64,000 nucleotides of DNA from Cupriavidus respiraculi (GTDB lineage Bacteria; Pseudomonadota; Gammaproteobacteria; Burkholderiales; Burkholderiaceae). The notes beneath the pieces are model-generated. The model saw only the letters and a program-made list of their open reading frames with translations. It did not search any database and was not told the DNA's origin. Positions 52,553 through 61,954 of the stretch are shown in pieces. The stretch's first letter is position 1. Each line of letters opens with the position of its first letter. Location: NCBI RefSeq assembly GCF_914271545.1, contig NZ_CAJZAH010000001.1, positions 558,001 to 622,000 of the forward strand, given 5' to 3'. A program made the position numbers and the translations under genes.

Positions 52553-53464
52553 TCATACCTGCGCCTGCCCGCCGCGTCCGGCGGCCTCCAGCAGCCAGTC
52601 GCGGAACACGGCGACCTTGCGCGACTCGCGCTGGACGGCCGGGCGCACGAGATAGTGGCCCTTGCTGCGGGTATAAGGCAGCGCGAACGGCCGCACCAGG
52701 CGGCCTGCATCCAGCTCGGCCTTGAGCATGGCCGTCTGGCCGATGGCGATGCCCAGGCCGTCCAGCGCGGCCTGCCACGTCAGCACCGAACTGCCGAACG
52801 TCATGCGCTCGGTGCCTTCGGCCTGGCGCGACAGGCCGGCGAAGGCCAGCCAGTCGTCCCAGTCGGCGCGGCGATAGTGGGACACCAGCAGGCGATGGCC
52901 GAGCAGCGGCTCGAGCTTGCCGCGCGGGCCGCGATGGGCGCGCAGATAGTCGGGCGTGCAGACGGGCTCGATCTCGTCGGCGAACAGCAGCTCGGCGCTC
53001 ACGCGCGGCCAGCGGCCGTCGCCGAACTGGATCGCCACGTCGGCGGCATCGCGGTCGAAATCGACGTCGGGAATGGCGTTGTCGATGCGCACCTCGATGC
53101 TGGGGTACTGGGCCTGGAAGTCAGGCAGCCGCGGGATCAGCCATTTGGCGGCGAAGGTGGTATAGGTGCGCACGCGCAGGGCGCCCTGCGAGGTGTTCCT
53201 GAGCAGCCGCGCCGTGGCACTGGCGATGGCATCGAAGGCTGGCACCACTTCCTCGGCATAGGCCTGGCCCACGCGGGTCAGCGTGACGCCATGGCGCTCG
53301 CGCCGGAACAGCTCGACCCCGAGGTAGCTTTCGAGCACGGCGACCTGGCGGCTGACGGCGGACTGGGAGACATGCAGCTCCTGCGCGGCCAGCGTGAGGT
53401 TCTGGGTGCGCGCCACGACTTCGAAGACCCGCAGTGGATTCAGTGGAGGGATACGTCGTGCCAT
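52553..53464 (-). CDS. LysR-family regulator (GcvA-like)
   Basis: A 303-residue LysR regulator. The first residues (PPLNPLRVFEVVARTQNLTLAAQELHVSQSAVSRQVAVLE) and the YTTFAAKWLIPRLPDFQ segment are characteristic of the GcvA branch. It lies 97 bases upstream of the acyl-CoA dehydrogenase on the same strand and probably regulates that operon. On its other side is the end of a MmgE/PrpD gene. Confidence 0.9.
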   Translation of the reverse strand: MARRIPPLNPLRVFEVVARTQNLTLAAQELHVSQSAVSRQVAVLESYLGVELFRRERHGVTLTRVGQAYAEEVVPAFDAIASATARLLRNTSQGALRVRTYTTFAAKWLIPRLPDFQAQYPSIEVRIDNAIPDVDFDRDAADVAIQFGDGRWPRVSAELLFADEIEPVCTPDYLRAHRGPRGKLEPLLGHRLLVSHYRRADWDDWLAFAGLSRQAEGTERMTFGSSVLTWQAALDGLGIAIGQTAMLKAELDAGRLVRPFALPYTRSKGHYLVRPAVQRESRKVAVFRDWLLEAAGRGGQAQV

Positions 53465-53560
53465 CCGTGCATGCCTGGAAATGACATTTGATTATATCTG
53501 CGGGGTATCCGCGGCGCCCTCCGGATTAGCCCGCGGAGCGCTCCCTCCAGGGCGATCGTG

Positions 53561-54886
53561 TCAGGGCAATGCCTTCGCCGTCTCCAGCGTCCACAAGCGC
53601 TGCAGCAAGGCGCGCGCCGCCGTCGCGCCCAGCACCGGCCCGGCCAGTTCGAGAAACTTGCCGTCCAGGTCGCCGTCGCTGAGCGGCTCCTCGGGATCGC
53701 CTTTGCGGTTCGGCTGCAGGTAGTCGAACTGGCGTCCATCGCGCGTGCGGATCACCACCCGTGCGGCGCGCTGCCCGGGAAACGCGGCATCGAGCGGCTG
53801 GTCCACGTCCAGCGCGATGCGCGCCATCAGTGCGCGGATGGCCGGGTCGGCGAGCCGTTCGGCCGAGAACGCCGCCAGCCGGACGCTGCCGTGGATCAGC
53901 GCCGAGGCCACGACGAAAGGCAGGCTGAAGCGCGCCTCCGCCGCCGTGCGCGGATTCGGGTTGCCAGCCACCTCCAGCGCCGGCCGGTACGTGCCGATGC
54001 GCACGCTCTCGATCTCCTCCACTGCCAGGCCATGCTCACGCTGCAGTGTCTGCGCGCCGTCGATGGCCGCGAAGGTATGGCCGCAGCACGCGTGGTTCTT
54101 GAAGGTCATCCGCGTGATATGGAATTCCCGTCCCAGCGTGGCCGCGGCGGCCGGCCAGTCCGGGCCGTCGCTCATCGCGCGCCCCAGGCCCGCTTCGCCA
54201 TCGATGACGTCGCGCGAGCCCGTGACACCGGCCTGCGCGGCCAGCGCCGCCAGCAGGCCGCCTTCGGCCGCGCGCCCCGCGTGCAGCGGCTTGGACATCG
54301 AATCCATGCGGAACGCCTGCTGCAGTCCGGCGGCGAACGTGGCGCAGGTCGCCAGCGCGTGCGCGGTGCGTTCGGCATCCAGGTTCAGCACGGAGGCGGC
54401 GGCGGCGGCCGCGCCGAAGGTGCCCACCGTTCCCGTGTTGTGCCAGTAGCGGTAGTGCGTGCGGCCCAGGGCGGCGCCGATGCGCGTGGACACCTCGTAG
54501 CCGGCGATCACCGCGCGCAGGAAGGCCATGCCGTCGGCATTGCGTTGCTGCGCGGCCGCCAGCGCGGCGGCAATGGTCGGCGCGCCGGGGTGATAGATGG
54601 CGTGCTTGTAGATGTCGTCCACCTCCACGGTGTGCGCGGCCGTGCCGTTGATCAGCGCGGCCGTGCGCGGCGTCGCCGCACGGCCCAGCGCCAGCCGCGC
54701 GCCGCCCCGCCCCAGATCCTCGGCCAGCGTCTGTTCCAGCAGGGTCGCCGGTGCCTGTACCGCGCCCGGGATCAGCGCCGCATACCAGTCCACCACGGCT
54801 CGCTTGGCGTGATGAACGACTTCGGCGGAGGCCGCGCCCGCGCCGGGCGCCGCGGCGAACGCGGCGAATGTGTCGATGATGGTCAT
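53561..54886 (-). CDS. MmgE/PrpD-family protein
   Basis: A 441-residue member of the MmgE/PrpD family, whose characterised members are 2-methylcitrate dehydratase and cis-aconitate decarboxylase. Conserved elements are INGTAAHTVEVDDIYKHAIYHPGAPTIAAAL, GLQQAFRMDSMSKPLHAGRAAEGGLLAALAAQAG and the KNHACCGHTF segment. The ATG at 54886 matches the family start, but an upstream in-frame ATG at 54997 has a better Shine-Dalgarno (GGAG, five bases), so an extended N-terminus of 37 residues cannot be excluded. It is divergent from a Bug gene, suggesting a tricarboxylate-like substrate. Confidence 0.85.
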   Translation of the reverse strand: MTIIDTFAAFAAAPGAGAASAEVVHHAKRAVVDWYAALIPGAVQAPATLLEQTLAEDLGRGGARLALGRAATPRTAALINGTAAHTVEVDDIYKHAIYHPGAPTIAAALAAAQQRNADGMAFLRAVIAGYEVSTRIGAALGRTHYRYWHNTGTVGTFGAAAAAASVLNLDAERTAHALATCATFAAGLQQAFRMDSMSKPLHAGRAAEGGLLAALAAQAGVTGSRDVIDGEAGLGRAMSDGPDWPAAAATLGREFHITRMTFKNHACCGHTFAAIDGAQTLQREHGLAVEEIESVRIGTYRPALEVAGNPNPRTAAEARFSLPFVVASALIHGSVRLAAFSAERLADPAIRALMARIALDVDQPLDAAFPGQRAARVVIRTRDGRQFDYLQPNRKGDPEEPLSDGDLDGKFLELAGPVLGATAARALLQRLWTLETAKALP

Positions 54887-55207
54887 GGCGATCGGCCCGG
54901 CCTTCGCGGCGGGCGGCAGGAAATGAAGCGCCATCCTCGCCCGCCCGCGCGTGCGGCGCCACTTCCAATCGCGCGCCCAGCCATGAGGTTTTGTCATGGC
55001 CGCTCCCTGCGCGGGCGCCGCCCTCAGGGTTGAGCTTTTGTCATTCCACACGGCCGAATCGGCATTTCTGTTTGCGTGGGCCATCGCCCACTATTCGGCC
55101 TGAACCAGATGCCGCGTCCCGGTGCCATGCCGGATGCGCCATCGACCAGGGGCGCGCAATCCCGTCCACAAGCGCCCCGGACCCACGACCCATCAAGGAG
55201 ACAACCC
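54887..55207. other. Divergent intergenic region between MmgE/PrpD and Bug genes
   Basis: This 321-bp stretch has no convincing gene of its own. It holds two alternative starts for the MmgE/PrpD protein (54934 and 54997), and TTTTGTCAT repeated at about 54989-54997 and 55036-55044. It must contain both promoters, but I could not pick reliable -35/-10 pairs. Confidence 0.4.
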
Positions 55208-56188
55208 ATGCCATCGCTTGCCTTGCTGCGCATTCCCTGCGTCCTGGTCGCGCTCGGCCTCGCCGCCACCTCGCCATCGGCGGCGGCCGCGGCGCCCTAT
55301 CCGTCCGAACCGATCCGCATCATCGTCGGCTATCAGGCCGGCGGCCCGACGGACCTGACCGCGCGGTTGCTGGCCAGCAAGCTGCAAGCGTCGCTCGGGC
55401 AGCCCGTGATCGTGGAGAACAAGCCGGGCGCGGGATCGAATATCGCGTCGGAGTACGTCGCCGCCGCGCCGCCGGACGGCTACACGCTGCTGCTCGCGGC
55501 CGCGCCCATCACGATGACGAAGTTCCTCTACAAGGGCCTGAAGTTCGACGTACAGAAGAGCTTCGAGCCGATCGCCAACGTGATGAACGCGCCGGCGGTG
55601 CTGGCCGTATCGCCCAAGCTGCCGGCGCGCGACCTGCAATCGCTGATCGAGCTGGCGAAGCAGCGGCCGGGCAGCCTGACGTTCGGCTCGACCGGCACCG
55701 GCGGATCGCAGCACCTGGCGGGCGAGCTGCTCAAGCAGCGGGCCGGCATCGACCTGCTGCATGTTCCCTACAAGGGCGCCTCCACCGCCCTGACCGATCT
55801 GATGGCGGGCACGGTCGACATGGTCTTCATGACGTCGATGTCCGCGCTGCCTGCGCTCAAGTCGGGCAACCCGCGCGCGCTGGCCGTCGCCTCGAAAAAG
55901 CGCCTGCCGCAGATGCCGGACCTGCCGACCATGGACGAATCCGGGCTGCCCGGCTTCGAGGCGGATTCGTGGAACGGATTGCTGGCGCCGGCGAAGACGC
56001 CCGCCGCCGTGCTGGACCGCCTGAACGCCGAGGTCAACAAGGCGCTGGCATCCCCCGCGGTGCGCGACGCGCTGGTGTCGCAGGGCGCGGTCGTGGTGGG
56101 CGGCTCGCGGCAGGAATTCCGGCAGTACCTGGACAAGGAGGTGGAACGCTGGAGCACCGTGTTCAAGACGGTGAAGATCAGCCTGTGA
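55208..56188 (+). CDS. Bug/TctC-family periplasmic substrate-binding protein
   Basis: A 326-residue Bug protein starting at an ATG after AAGGAGACAACCC. A signal peptide ends near AAAAAPYPS, followed by EPIRIIVGYQAGGPTD, GAGSNIAS and HVPYKGA. It is divergent from MmgE/PrpD, a pairing consistent with uptake or sensing of a citrate-like acid. It converges with the HAD phosphatase gene 18 bases beyond its stop. Confidence 0.9.
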   Translation: MPSLALLRIPCVLVALGLAATSPSAAAAAPYPSEPIRIIVGYQAGGPTDLTARLLASKLQASLGQPVIVENKPGAGSNIASEYVAAAPPDGYTLLLAAAPITMTKFLYKGLKFDVQKSFEPIANVMNAPAVLAVSPKLPARDLQSLIELAKQRPGSLTFGSTGTGGSQHLAGELLKQRAGIDLLHVPYKGASTALTDLMAGTVDMVFMTSMSALPALKSGNPRALAVASKKRLPQMPDLPTMDESGLPGFEADSWNGLLAPAKTPAAVLDRLNAEVNKALASPAVRDALVSQGAVVVGGSRQEFRQYLDKEVERWSTVFKTVKISL

Positions 56189-56206
56189 GCGGCCCGCGGC
56201 CGTGCA

Positions 56207-57274
56207 TCACGGATAGATGCGGCTCCAGTCCCGCTTCATGCTGATCACGGTCCAGCCCTTTGCGCGCGCCGCGTCGAGCGCCTTGTCGAGCTTGCCGACA
56301 GCGGACTGCCGGTCATAGGCGAACTCGCGCTCGGCATCGTCGTGGTGGACCAGCACGGCCAGGCGCGGCCCGCTCCCTCCCGTCGTGTACTCGAGCATCT
56401 GCAGGTCGCCATCCGAATTGCCGACGGCCAGGATCGGACGACGGCCGATATGCCGGTAGATCCCGACCGGCTTGCCCGGACCGTCATCGATGAAGTCCAG
56501 CTTCGGCTCTCGCATCAGCACGGGCTTGCCGTCCCGCACCGCGTAGCGGATGCCCTGCGACGAGCCGATGACCTGTTCGGGCGGGATGCCATAGACCGCC
56601 TGGCTCCACGGGCGCATGAAGTCGATGGTGCCGCCCGAGACGATGTAGGTCCTGAAGCCGTTGGCGCGAAGAAAGGACAGCAGCTCGAGCTGCGGCTGGA
56701 ACACCAGCTCGGAATAGGGCTTGTTGAACCTGGGATGGCGCGCGCTGGCCATCCAGTCGCGGATGGTGCGGTCGTATTCCTCGACGCTCATGCCGCTGTT
56801 GGCCTTGGCGATCAGCGCCAGCGCCTGCTTGCGGTTGCGCATCAGCGCCTGCATGTCGTTGGCCATCAGCGCCTTGTACGCCGGGTCGGTGCGCCATTCC
56901 GGGTGCTGCGGCGCCGCGGCCCGTACCTGGTCCAGCAGGAAAAAGAATTGGAAGTACATCGGCTGCTCGCTCCAGAGCGTGCCGTCGTTGTCGAACACGG
57001 CCACGCGCTCCTCCGGCGGCACGAAGTTGGGCGATCCCGGCTGCGTCACGTCGGCAACGAACTTGAGCAGGGCCTCGCGCGCGGCGCCGTCGCGCCACGA
57101 CGGCAGCGCCTGGGTGGCGGCCTGCTGCTGAAGGGCCGACGGCTGCGCGGCGGAATCATACGGCGTGGAACAACCGGCCGCCGCGAGCCCGGCGAGCGCC
57201 AGGGCCGCGTACAGCGAGGCCAGAATGCGGCGGGAGCGGACGCCGGCGAATAGGGCGGCAGCGGGCGTTGTCAT
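56207..57274 (-). CDS. Exported HAD-superfamily phosphatase
   Basis: A 355-residue HAD-family hydrolase. It begins with a long signal sequence ending in AAAGC (Cys35, possible lipoprotein). Motif I is FDNDGT with D95 and D97; the later YIVSGGT and VGNSDGDLQML segments provide motifs II and III/IV. A periplasmic phosphatase is expected. GGAG before the ATG supports the start. It is the last gene of the minus-strand series with the formylglycine-generating enzyme and signalling genes. Confidence 0.85.
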   Translation of the reverse strand: MTTPAAALFAGVRSRRILASLYAALALAGLAAAGCSTPYDSAAQPSALQQQAATQALPSWRDGAAREALLKFVADVTQPGSPNFVPPEERVAVFDNDGTLWSEQPMYFQFFFLLDQVRAAAPQHPEWRTDPAYKALMANDMQALMRNRKQALALIAKANSGMSVEEYDRTIRDWMASARHPRFNKPYSELVFQPQLELLSFLRANGFRTYIVSGGTIDFMRPWSQAVYGIPPEQVIGSSQGIRYAVRDGKPVLMREPKLDFIDDGPGKPVGIYRHIGRRPILAVGNSDGDLQMLEYTTGGSGPRLAVLVHHDDAEREFAYDRQSAVGKLDKALDAARAKGWTVISMKRDWSRIYP

Positions 57275-57346
57275 GGTGAAGACTCCAGAGTGGATAGGTC
57301 CGCGGGCGATGCCGTTCGGCCAAAGCCCGGTTCGGCGGCGCCCACG

Positions 57347-58582
57347 CTAGTTGGCTCCCTCGGGTCGCCGCCCACCACCCGCGAGCGGCGCGGCACGGCG
57401 CTGTTCGGTCCATCGCGCTTCGTCCATCACCAGGCGGAAGCCCAGGTGCGACATGCTGTTGTAGGGGTCGGTCCCGCGCCGGGCGCTGGGGCGGTAGCTC
57501 AGGCAGAAGTCCTCGTTGCACAGGAAGGAGCCGCCGCGCGTGACCCGCTTGGGCGCGTTGGCCGGTACGCCGGGCTCCGCGGGGTCCCATGCCGCCACCG
57601 GTCCGACGGGGTTTTCGATCAGCGCCGCCCTCGCGGCCTCGCGCCGGAACTGGTCGGCGCGATACCAGTCCGCGACCCATTGCCACGCGTTGCCCGTCAT
57701 GTCGGCCAGGCCATAGCCATTGGGCGGAAAGGTGCCGACCGGACTGGTGCCGAGCGCCCCGCCCGCCTTGGCGCTGACCACCGGAAAGGGCTGGCTGGCC
57801 TGCCCCTGCCACACGTTGGCCATCTGCCGGCCGTCCGGTGCGAACTTGTCGCCCCAGGCGTAGGTGGCCTGCTCGAGCCCGCCGCGCGCGGCGAATTCCC
57901 ATTCGGCTTCGGTCGGCAACCGCTTGCCGACCCATCGGGCATAGGCGAGCGCGTCCTCGTACGAGACCTGGACCACGGGGTGGTCATCCTTGCCCTCGAT
58001 CGTGGTGCCGGGACCGCCGGGGTGGCGCCAGCTGGCGCCCGGCACGTAGCGCCACCACTGCGAGTAGTCCTGCAGCGGCACCGGGCCGGGCGTGCCCACG
58101 AAAACCATGGCGCCGGCCACCATCGCGCTGGCGGGCGGACGGGGCGTGCCGGGCGGCAGCTGGACCCTGAGCGTTTCCCAGTCGGGCACGCGCTCGGCCG
58201 TGGTGACATAGCCGGTGGCCTCGACGAAGCGGCGGAATTCCGCGTTGGTGACGTGGTGCTTGTCCATCCAGAACGCATGCACGCGGACCTTGTGGGCGGG
58301 CTTTTCGTTGGGCTGCGCCATCTTGCTGTCGCTGCCCATCAGGAATTCGCCGCCGGGCACATGCATCATGCCGCGGGGGCCGCGCTGGCCATCGCCCTCG
58401 ACCACCGCCGGCGCCGTGGCCTGCGGGCCGGCGAAGTGGTGCCACGCCGCGGCCGAGGCCGCTACCGCGCAAGCCAGGCCGGCCGCGACCAGCGCGCGGC
58501 GGTGCCAGGACGGCGGCGTTGCCGGCGCGGCGGCCACGATCCCGGCCTTGTCCCGACGGCTTCCTTTGGTTCGGCGTGTCAT
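57347..58582 (-). CDS. Formylglycine-generating enzyme family protein (SUMF1-like)
   Basis: A 411-residue protein with an N-terminal membrane anchor (about 28-48) and an exported FGE-sulfatase domain. Family elements are VPGGEFLMGSDS, VSYEDALAYARWVGKRLPTEAEWEFAARGG and HLGFR. The two copper-binding active-site cysteines of true FGE are retained as C355 and C360 in GGSFLCNEDFCLSYR, so it should be able to convert Cys to formylglycine in sulfatases. Many FGE relatives lack these residues. No sulfatase is visible in the window. It is followed by the HAD phosphatase 72 bases on and preceded by a receiver protein. Confidence 0.87.
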   Translation of the reverse strand: MTRRTKGSRRDKAGIVAAAPATPPSWHRRALVAAGLACAVAASAAAWHHFAGPQATAPAVVEGDGQRGPRGMMHVPGGEFLMGSDSKMAQPNEKPAHKVRVHAFWMDKHHVTNAEFRRFVEATGYVTTAERVPDWETLRVQLPPGTPRPPASAMVAGAMVFVGTPGPVPLQDYSQWWRYVPGASWRHPGGPGTTIEGKDDHPVVQVSYEDALAYARWVGKRLPTEAEWEFAARGGLEQATYAWGDKFAPDGRQMANVWQGQASQPFPVVSAKAGGALGTSPVGTFPPNGYGLADMTGNAWQWVADWYRADQFRREAARAALIENPVGPVAAWDPAEPGVPANAPKRVTRGGSFLCNEDFCLSYRPSARRGTDPYNSMSHLGFRLVMDEARWTEQRRAAPLAGGGRRPEGAN

Positions 58583-58639
58583 GGGAGATTCCCCTGGAGA
58601 ACGCAGCCCGCTGCTGCGCGGAATTCAAGCCACCCTGGG

Positions 58640-59029
58640 TCAGCCGTTCGCGGGCGGGCCGCGTGCGAGCAGCCTTTCGATCACGCGCAGCAGCGCGTCG
58701 CCGCCGAAAGGCTTGAGCAGGACTTCCGTACCCGGCGCGAGCTTGCGCACGGCCTGGCTGTCATAGGCGGTGATGTAGACCACGGGGGGCCGCGGCTCGC
58801 GCAGGCTCGCATAGCACGCGGGTCCGGACAGGCCCGGCAATTCCACATCGACCACCAGGCAACCGGCGCGTTGCGCAACGCCGCGCGCGGCCAGCAACTG
58901 CTCTGCGCTGCCGAAACACCGCGCCTGATATCCGGCCGCCTGCAGCAGCCGCTGCAATGCCCGCTGCAGGCTCACATCGTCCTCGACCACGGCAATCAGT
59001 TGGGAAGTCATGTTGATGAAGATGGACAC
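58640..59029 (-). CDS. Single-domain response regulator (CheY-like receiver)
   Basis: A 129-residue receiver with the acidic pair E16/D17/D18 (VVEDDV), phosphoacceptor D61 (LVVDVELPG), and the Lys in LLKPFG. There is no output domain, so it works by protein contact or as a phosphate sink. The GTG at 59029 has GGGAG six bases upstream; an ATG six codons later is possible. It follows the sensor kinase with 190 bases between and likely accepts phosphate from it. Confidence 0.86.
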   Translation of the reverse strand: MSIFINMTSQLIAVVEDDVSLQRALQRLLQAAGYQARCFGSAEQLLAARGVAQRAGCLVVDVELPGLSGPACYASLREPRPPVVYITAYDSQAVRKLAPGTEVLLKPFGGDALLRVIERLLARGPPANG

Positions 59030-59219
59030 TGGTGACTCCCGATCCTGAACGGACGAGATCGAGAACGGATGCGACGTATCGATGCGCCGGAGCTAGCGCT
59101 GTTGCCCTGTTACCTCTCGCTTCGCTGCCTCATGTGAGCATGAGTATTGGAGGCCGGGCACCGTCGTGCAATCAGGGAAAAGTGCAAACGCCGCTGCGTG
59201 CTTGTACGCGCCAGGGACG

Positions 59220-61139
59220 TCACGACCTGGGCGACGGGTCCCGGGTCCAGACGGCGGCCGGGGAGCTCGCCTTGCGGCGCGGCGAAGGTTGCATGGCGCC
59301 GGCCGCTGGCATGCGCACTTCGAACGTGGTGCCGCGCTCCGGTTCGGACGTCACGCAGACCTCGCCGCCATGGGCGGCGACGATGGCGCGCACGATGGAC
59401 AGGCCCAGGCCGGTGCCCTGGGGCTTGGTGGTGTAGAACGACTCGAACACGCGCGAGACGACCTCGGCCGCCATGCCGGGTCCGCGGTCGGTCACGTTCA
59501 ACACATGGAACCCCGCCTGCGCGCGCGTCTCGACCATGATCCGGCGCCGCGCGGGATCGAGTCCCTGTACCGCGTCCATGGCATTGATGACCAGGTTCAC
59601 CAGCACCTGCTGCAATTGCACGGGGTCGCCCATGACCGCCACGTCAGCGGCCGCAAAGCGGCAGCGCAGCTCGCAGCCCCGGCGCCTTGCCTCGGGCCGC
59701 AGCAGGTCCATGCCTTCCTCGAGCACCGCGTCGGGCCGCAGCGGCACGAATTCGAGTTCATGCTTCCTGAGCATGGCGCGCTGCCGCTGCACCACCTGAT
59801 TGGCACGCAGCGCGTCGCGGCGCACGTCGTCCAGGATCGAGCGCACCTCGTCGGTGTCCGCGGCGGGGCCATCGAGCATGAAGCTGGCCGCATCGGCATT
59901 GGTCAGGATGGCGCCAAGCGGCTGGCTGACTTCGTGGGCGATCGACGCGCTCAGTTCGCCGATCGAGGCGATGCGCGCGGCGCGCGTCAGTTCCGTGCGC
60001 CGCTGCGCTGCCTCGTCTTCCGCGCGCCGCCGCCACCGTCGCTGCCACAGCAGCGCGCCGATGGTCAGCGCCTGGAGCACGACCGTGGCGAGCACACCGA
60101 GCACCAGCGCCCGATGATCGCGCCACAGCGAGGCCGGCACATTGAGGCGGCGGCATTCGGCCGGCAGCGCTCCGGCATCGAGACCGAACGCTTCCAGACG
60201 GCCGACATCCGCCACGCACAGCGGCGCGGGCGCATCGAGCACGGTGCCGGCGGCGCGCAGTTCGCCCCGCAGCATCGCGGCGGCCACTTCGCCGGTGCGG
60301 CGGCCATGCGCGGCGAAATCGATGGCCGAGCCCGCCGCCATGCCGTACCGCATGTAGGTCTCGTACCAGCCGTAGAGCGGTGCGGCCGTTGCCGCCGACA
60401 GTGCTCCCATGACTTCGTAAGGGAAATGGGCCGCGCCGTAGCGGTCGGCATACATCGTGGCGAACAGCACCGCGGCGGAGCGATCGAGGCCGGCCACCCG
60501 TTCGACCAGTTCGCGCTGCGTCAGGCCGCTCCATGTCTCGACCTGCCACGAAGCCGACGCTCGTTGCGCCAAACCGTCATCGATCCGGGAACCCCAGTAG
60601 CGGTCCACCGGAGCGGCCCCCGTCACTACGATCAGCCGCTTCAGCTCCGGTTGCAGCGCAGCGACCATGTCCAGCGTTCCCGGAATGTCGGCCGCCATCG
60701 GCAGATAGGTAAAGGACTCGGGGCGGGCAAGCGCGGCGAGGCGTGTGGCGTCGATGCTGGTGATCAGCACGGGCACGCCGGGCCAGACCTGCTCGTGATA
60801 GCGTCCGGCGAACTGTAGCGCGTACTCGGACACCCCGATCACCAGATCGACTTCCCGGTTCGCGTACTTGGCCTTGAGCAACTGCACGAAGTGGGGTGTC
60901 ATCGAGGCGGCGTCGAAGCGATAGCTGTCGAGCGCATCGACATAGAACTCCACGCCCTGCGGTGCCGCCGCGTTGAGCACGGCGCGCAGCTCGTGCACCT
61001 GCTGCGAGGCCGCAGGCTGGCTGAGGTCCGCCCCGGGCAGGATCACGACGCGCCAGGGCCTCGCCTGTGCCGGCGCGCAGAAGGCGATGGCCTGGAGCCA
61101 GAGCAGCAGCAACAGGATCGCCGGGCGGTGAAAGGACAT
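59220..61139 (-). CDS. Sensor histidine kinase with periplasmic ABC-substrate-binding-like domain
   Basis: A 639-residue membrane kinase. A signal peptide (about 1-26) leads to a periplasmic domain of the ABC_sub_bind type (about 28-340: VILPGADLSQPA, VDLVIGVSEYAL, SAIDFAAHGRRTGEVA). One membrane segment follows at 342-365, then a coiled coil, HisKA with H402 (SIAHEVSQPLGA), and HATPase with NLVINAMDAV and GTGLGLSI. It would sense a small periplasmic ligand directly. The flanking FixJ-like and single-domain receivers are its likely partners. Confidence 0.9.
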   Translation of the reverse strand: MSFHRPAILLLLLWLQAIAFCAPAQARPWRVVILPGADLSQPAASQQVHELRAVLNAAAPQGVEFYVDALDSYRFDAASMTPHFVQLLKAKYANREVDLVIGVSEYALQFAGRYHEQVWPGVPVLITSIDATRLAALARPESFTYLPMAADIPGTLDMVAALQPELKRLIVVTGAAPVDRYWGSRIDDGLAQRASASWQVETWSGLTQRELVERVAGLDRSAAVLFATMYADRYGAAHFPYEVMGALSAATAAPLYGWYETYMRYGMAAGSAIDFAAHGRRTGEVAAAMLRGELRAAGTVLDAPAPLCVADVGRLEAFGLDAGALPAECRRLNVPASLWRDHRALVLGVLATVVLQALTIGALLWQRRWRRRAEDEAAQRRTELTRAARIASIGELSASIAHEVSQPLGAILTNADAASFMLDGPAADTDEVRSILDDVRRDALRANQVVQRQRAMLRKHELEFVPLRPDAVLEEGMDLLRPEARRRGCELRCRFAAADVAVMGDPVQLQQVLVNLVINAMDAVQGLDPARRRIMVETRAQAGFHVLNVTDRGPGMAAEVVSRVFESFYTTKPQGTGLGLSIVRAIVAAHGGEVCVTSEPERGTTFEVRMPAAGAMQPSPRRKASSPAAVWTRDPSPRS

Positions 61140-61189
61140 GGCCCGGGCCGGCATGCGCTCCGGACCGGCGATGGCGAGTGGCGACGACT

Positions 61190-61765
61190 TCAACGCTGGA
61201 CGAGGTCGCCGCCGCGCTGGACCAGGTCGGCCAGCGAGCGCGCGCCCAGCTTGGTCATCAGCCCGGAACGGCACAGCTTGATCGTGCGCTCGCTAAGGCT
61301 CAGGTCCGCGGCGATCTGCTTGTTGAGCCGGCCGGCCAGAATGCCGCGCAGCACGGTTTCCTCGCGCGTGCTGAGCGGCACGGCGGCGGCGGCCAGCGCC
61401 GCGGCGTGGTCCAGCGCGGCCAGCAGCGCCGTGGTGTCGAGGGGCTTGAGCAGGAATTCCACGGCACCGCCCTTCATGGCGCGCACGGCGCGCGGGATGT
61501 CGCGATACGCACTGATGAACACGATCGGCACCGACGCGCCGTCGCCGCGCAGGGCCTGCTGCAACGCCAGTCCGTCGATGCCCGGCATCTCCAGATCCAG
61601 CAGCAGGCATCGCGGCCCCGGGTCCGGCTCCGCGAGCATGAACGCCTCGGCCGACGGGAACGTGCGCACGGGAAAGCCGGTGACTTTCAGCAGCCGCGCC
61701 AGCGCGGCGCGGGAAGAATCGTCGTCGTCGACGATATGGACGGTGCAGTCGGATCTTGCGCTCAC
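61190..61765 (-). CDS. FixJ/NarL-type response regulator with LuxR HTH
   Basis: A 191-residue regulator. The receiver has the acidic cluster near residues 13-16 and phosphoacceptor D57 (LLLDLEMPG), with a Lys in FLLKPL. The C-terminal LuxR-type HTH (LSTREETVLRGILAGRLNKQIAADLSLSERTIKL) binds DNA. Start is a GTG at 61765 preceded by GGGGAGAATGGCTC. It is 50 bases upstream of the sensor kinase on the same strand and is the most likely transcriptional output of that system. Confidence 0.9.
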   Translation of the reverse strand: MSARSDCTVHIVDDDDSSRAALARLLKVTGFPVRTFPSAEAFMLAEPDPGPRCLLLDLEMPGIDGLALQQALRGDGASVPIVFISAYRDIPRAVRAMKGGAVEFLLKPLDTTALLAALDHAAALAAAAVPLSTREETVLRGILAGRLNKQIAADLSLSERTIKLCRSGLMTKLGARSLADLVQRGGDLVQR

Positions 61766-61954
61766 GAGCCATTCTCCCCGTCATCGGCGTTGCCGGCGCT
61801 GCGTGTCCAGGCCAGCCTTGTGCCAATGATTCCGTATCCCCGCCGCTTCCCGTACTGAAACTTTTCGACGCGTGGGCGGGGGTGATCTGAGCGAAATAGC
61901 TGCCGCCCGGGCCTGGCTGCGGGCATCGCGTCATGCAGGCCCTGCCAGACGAGC

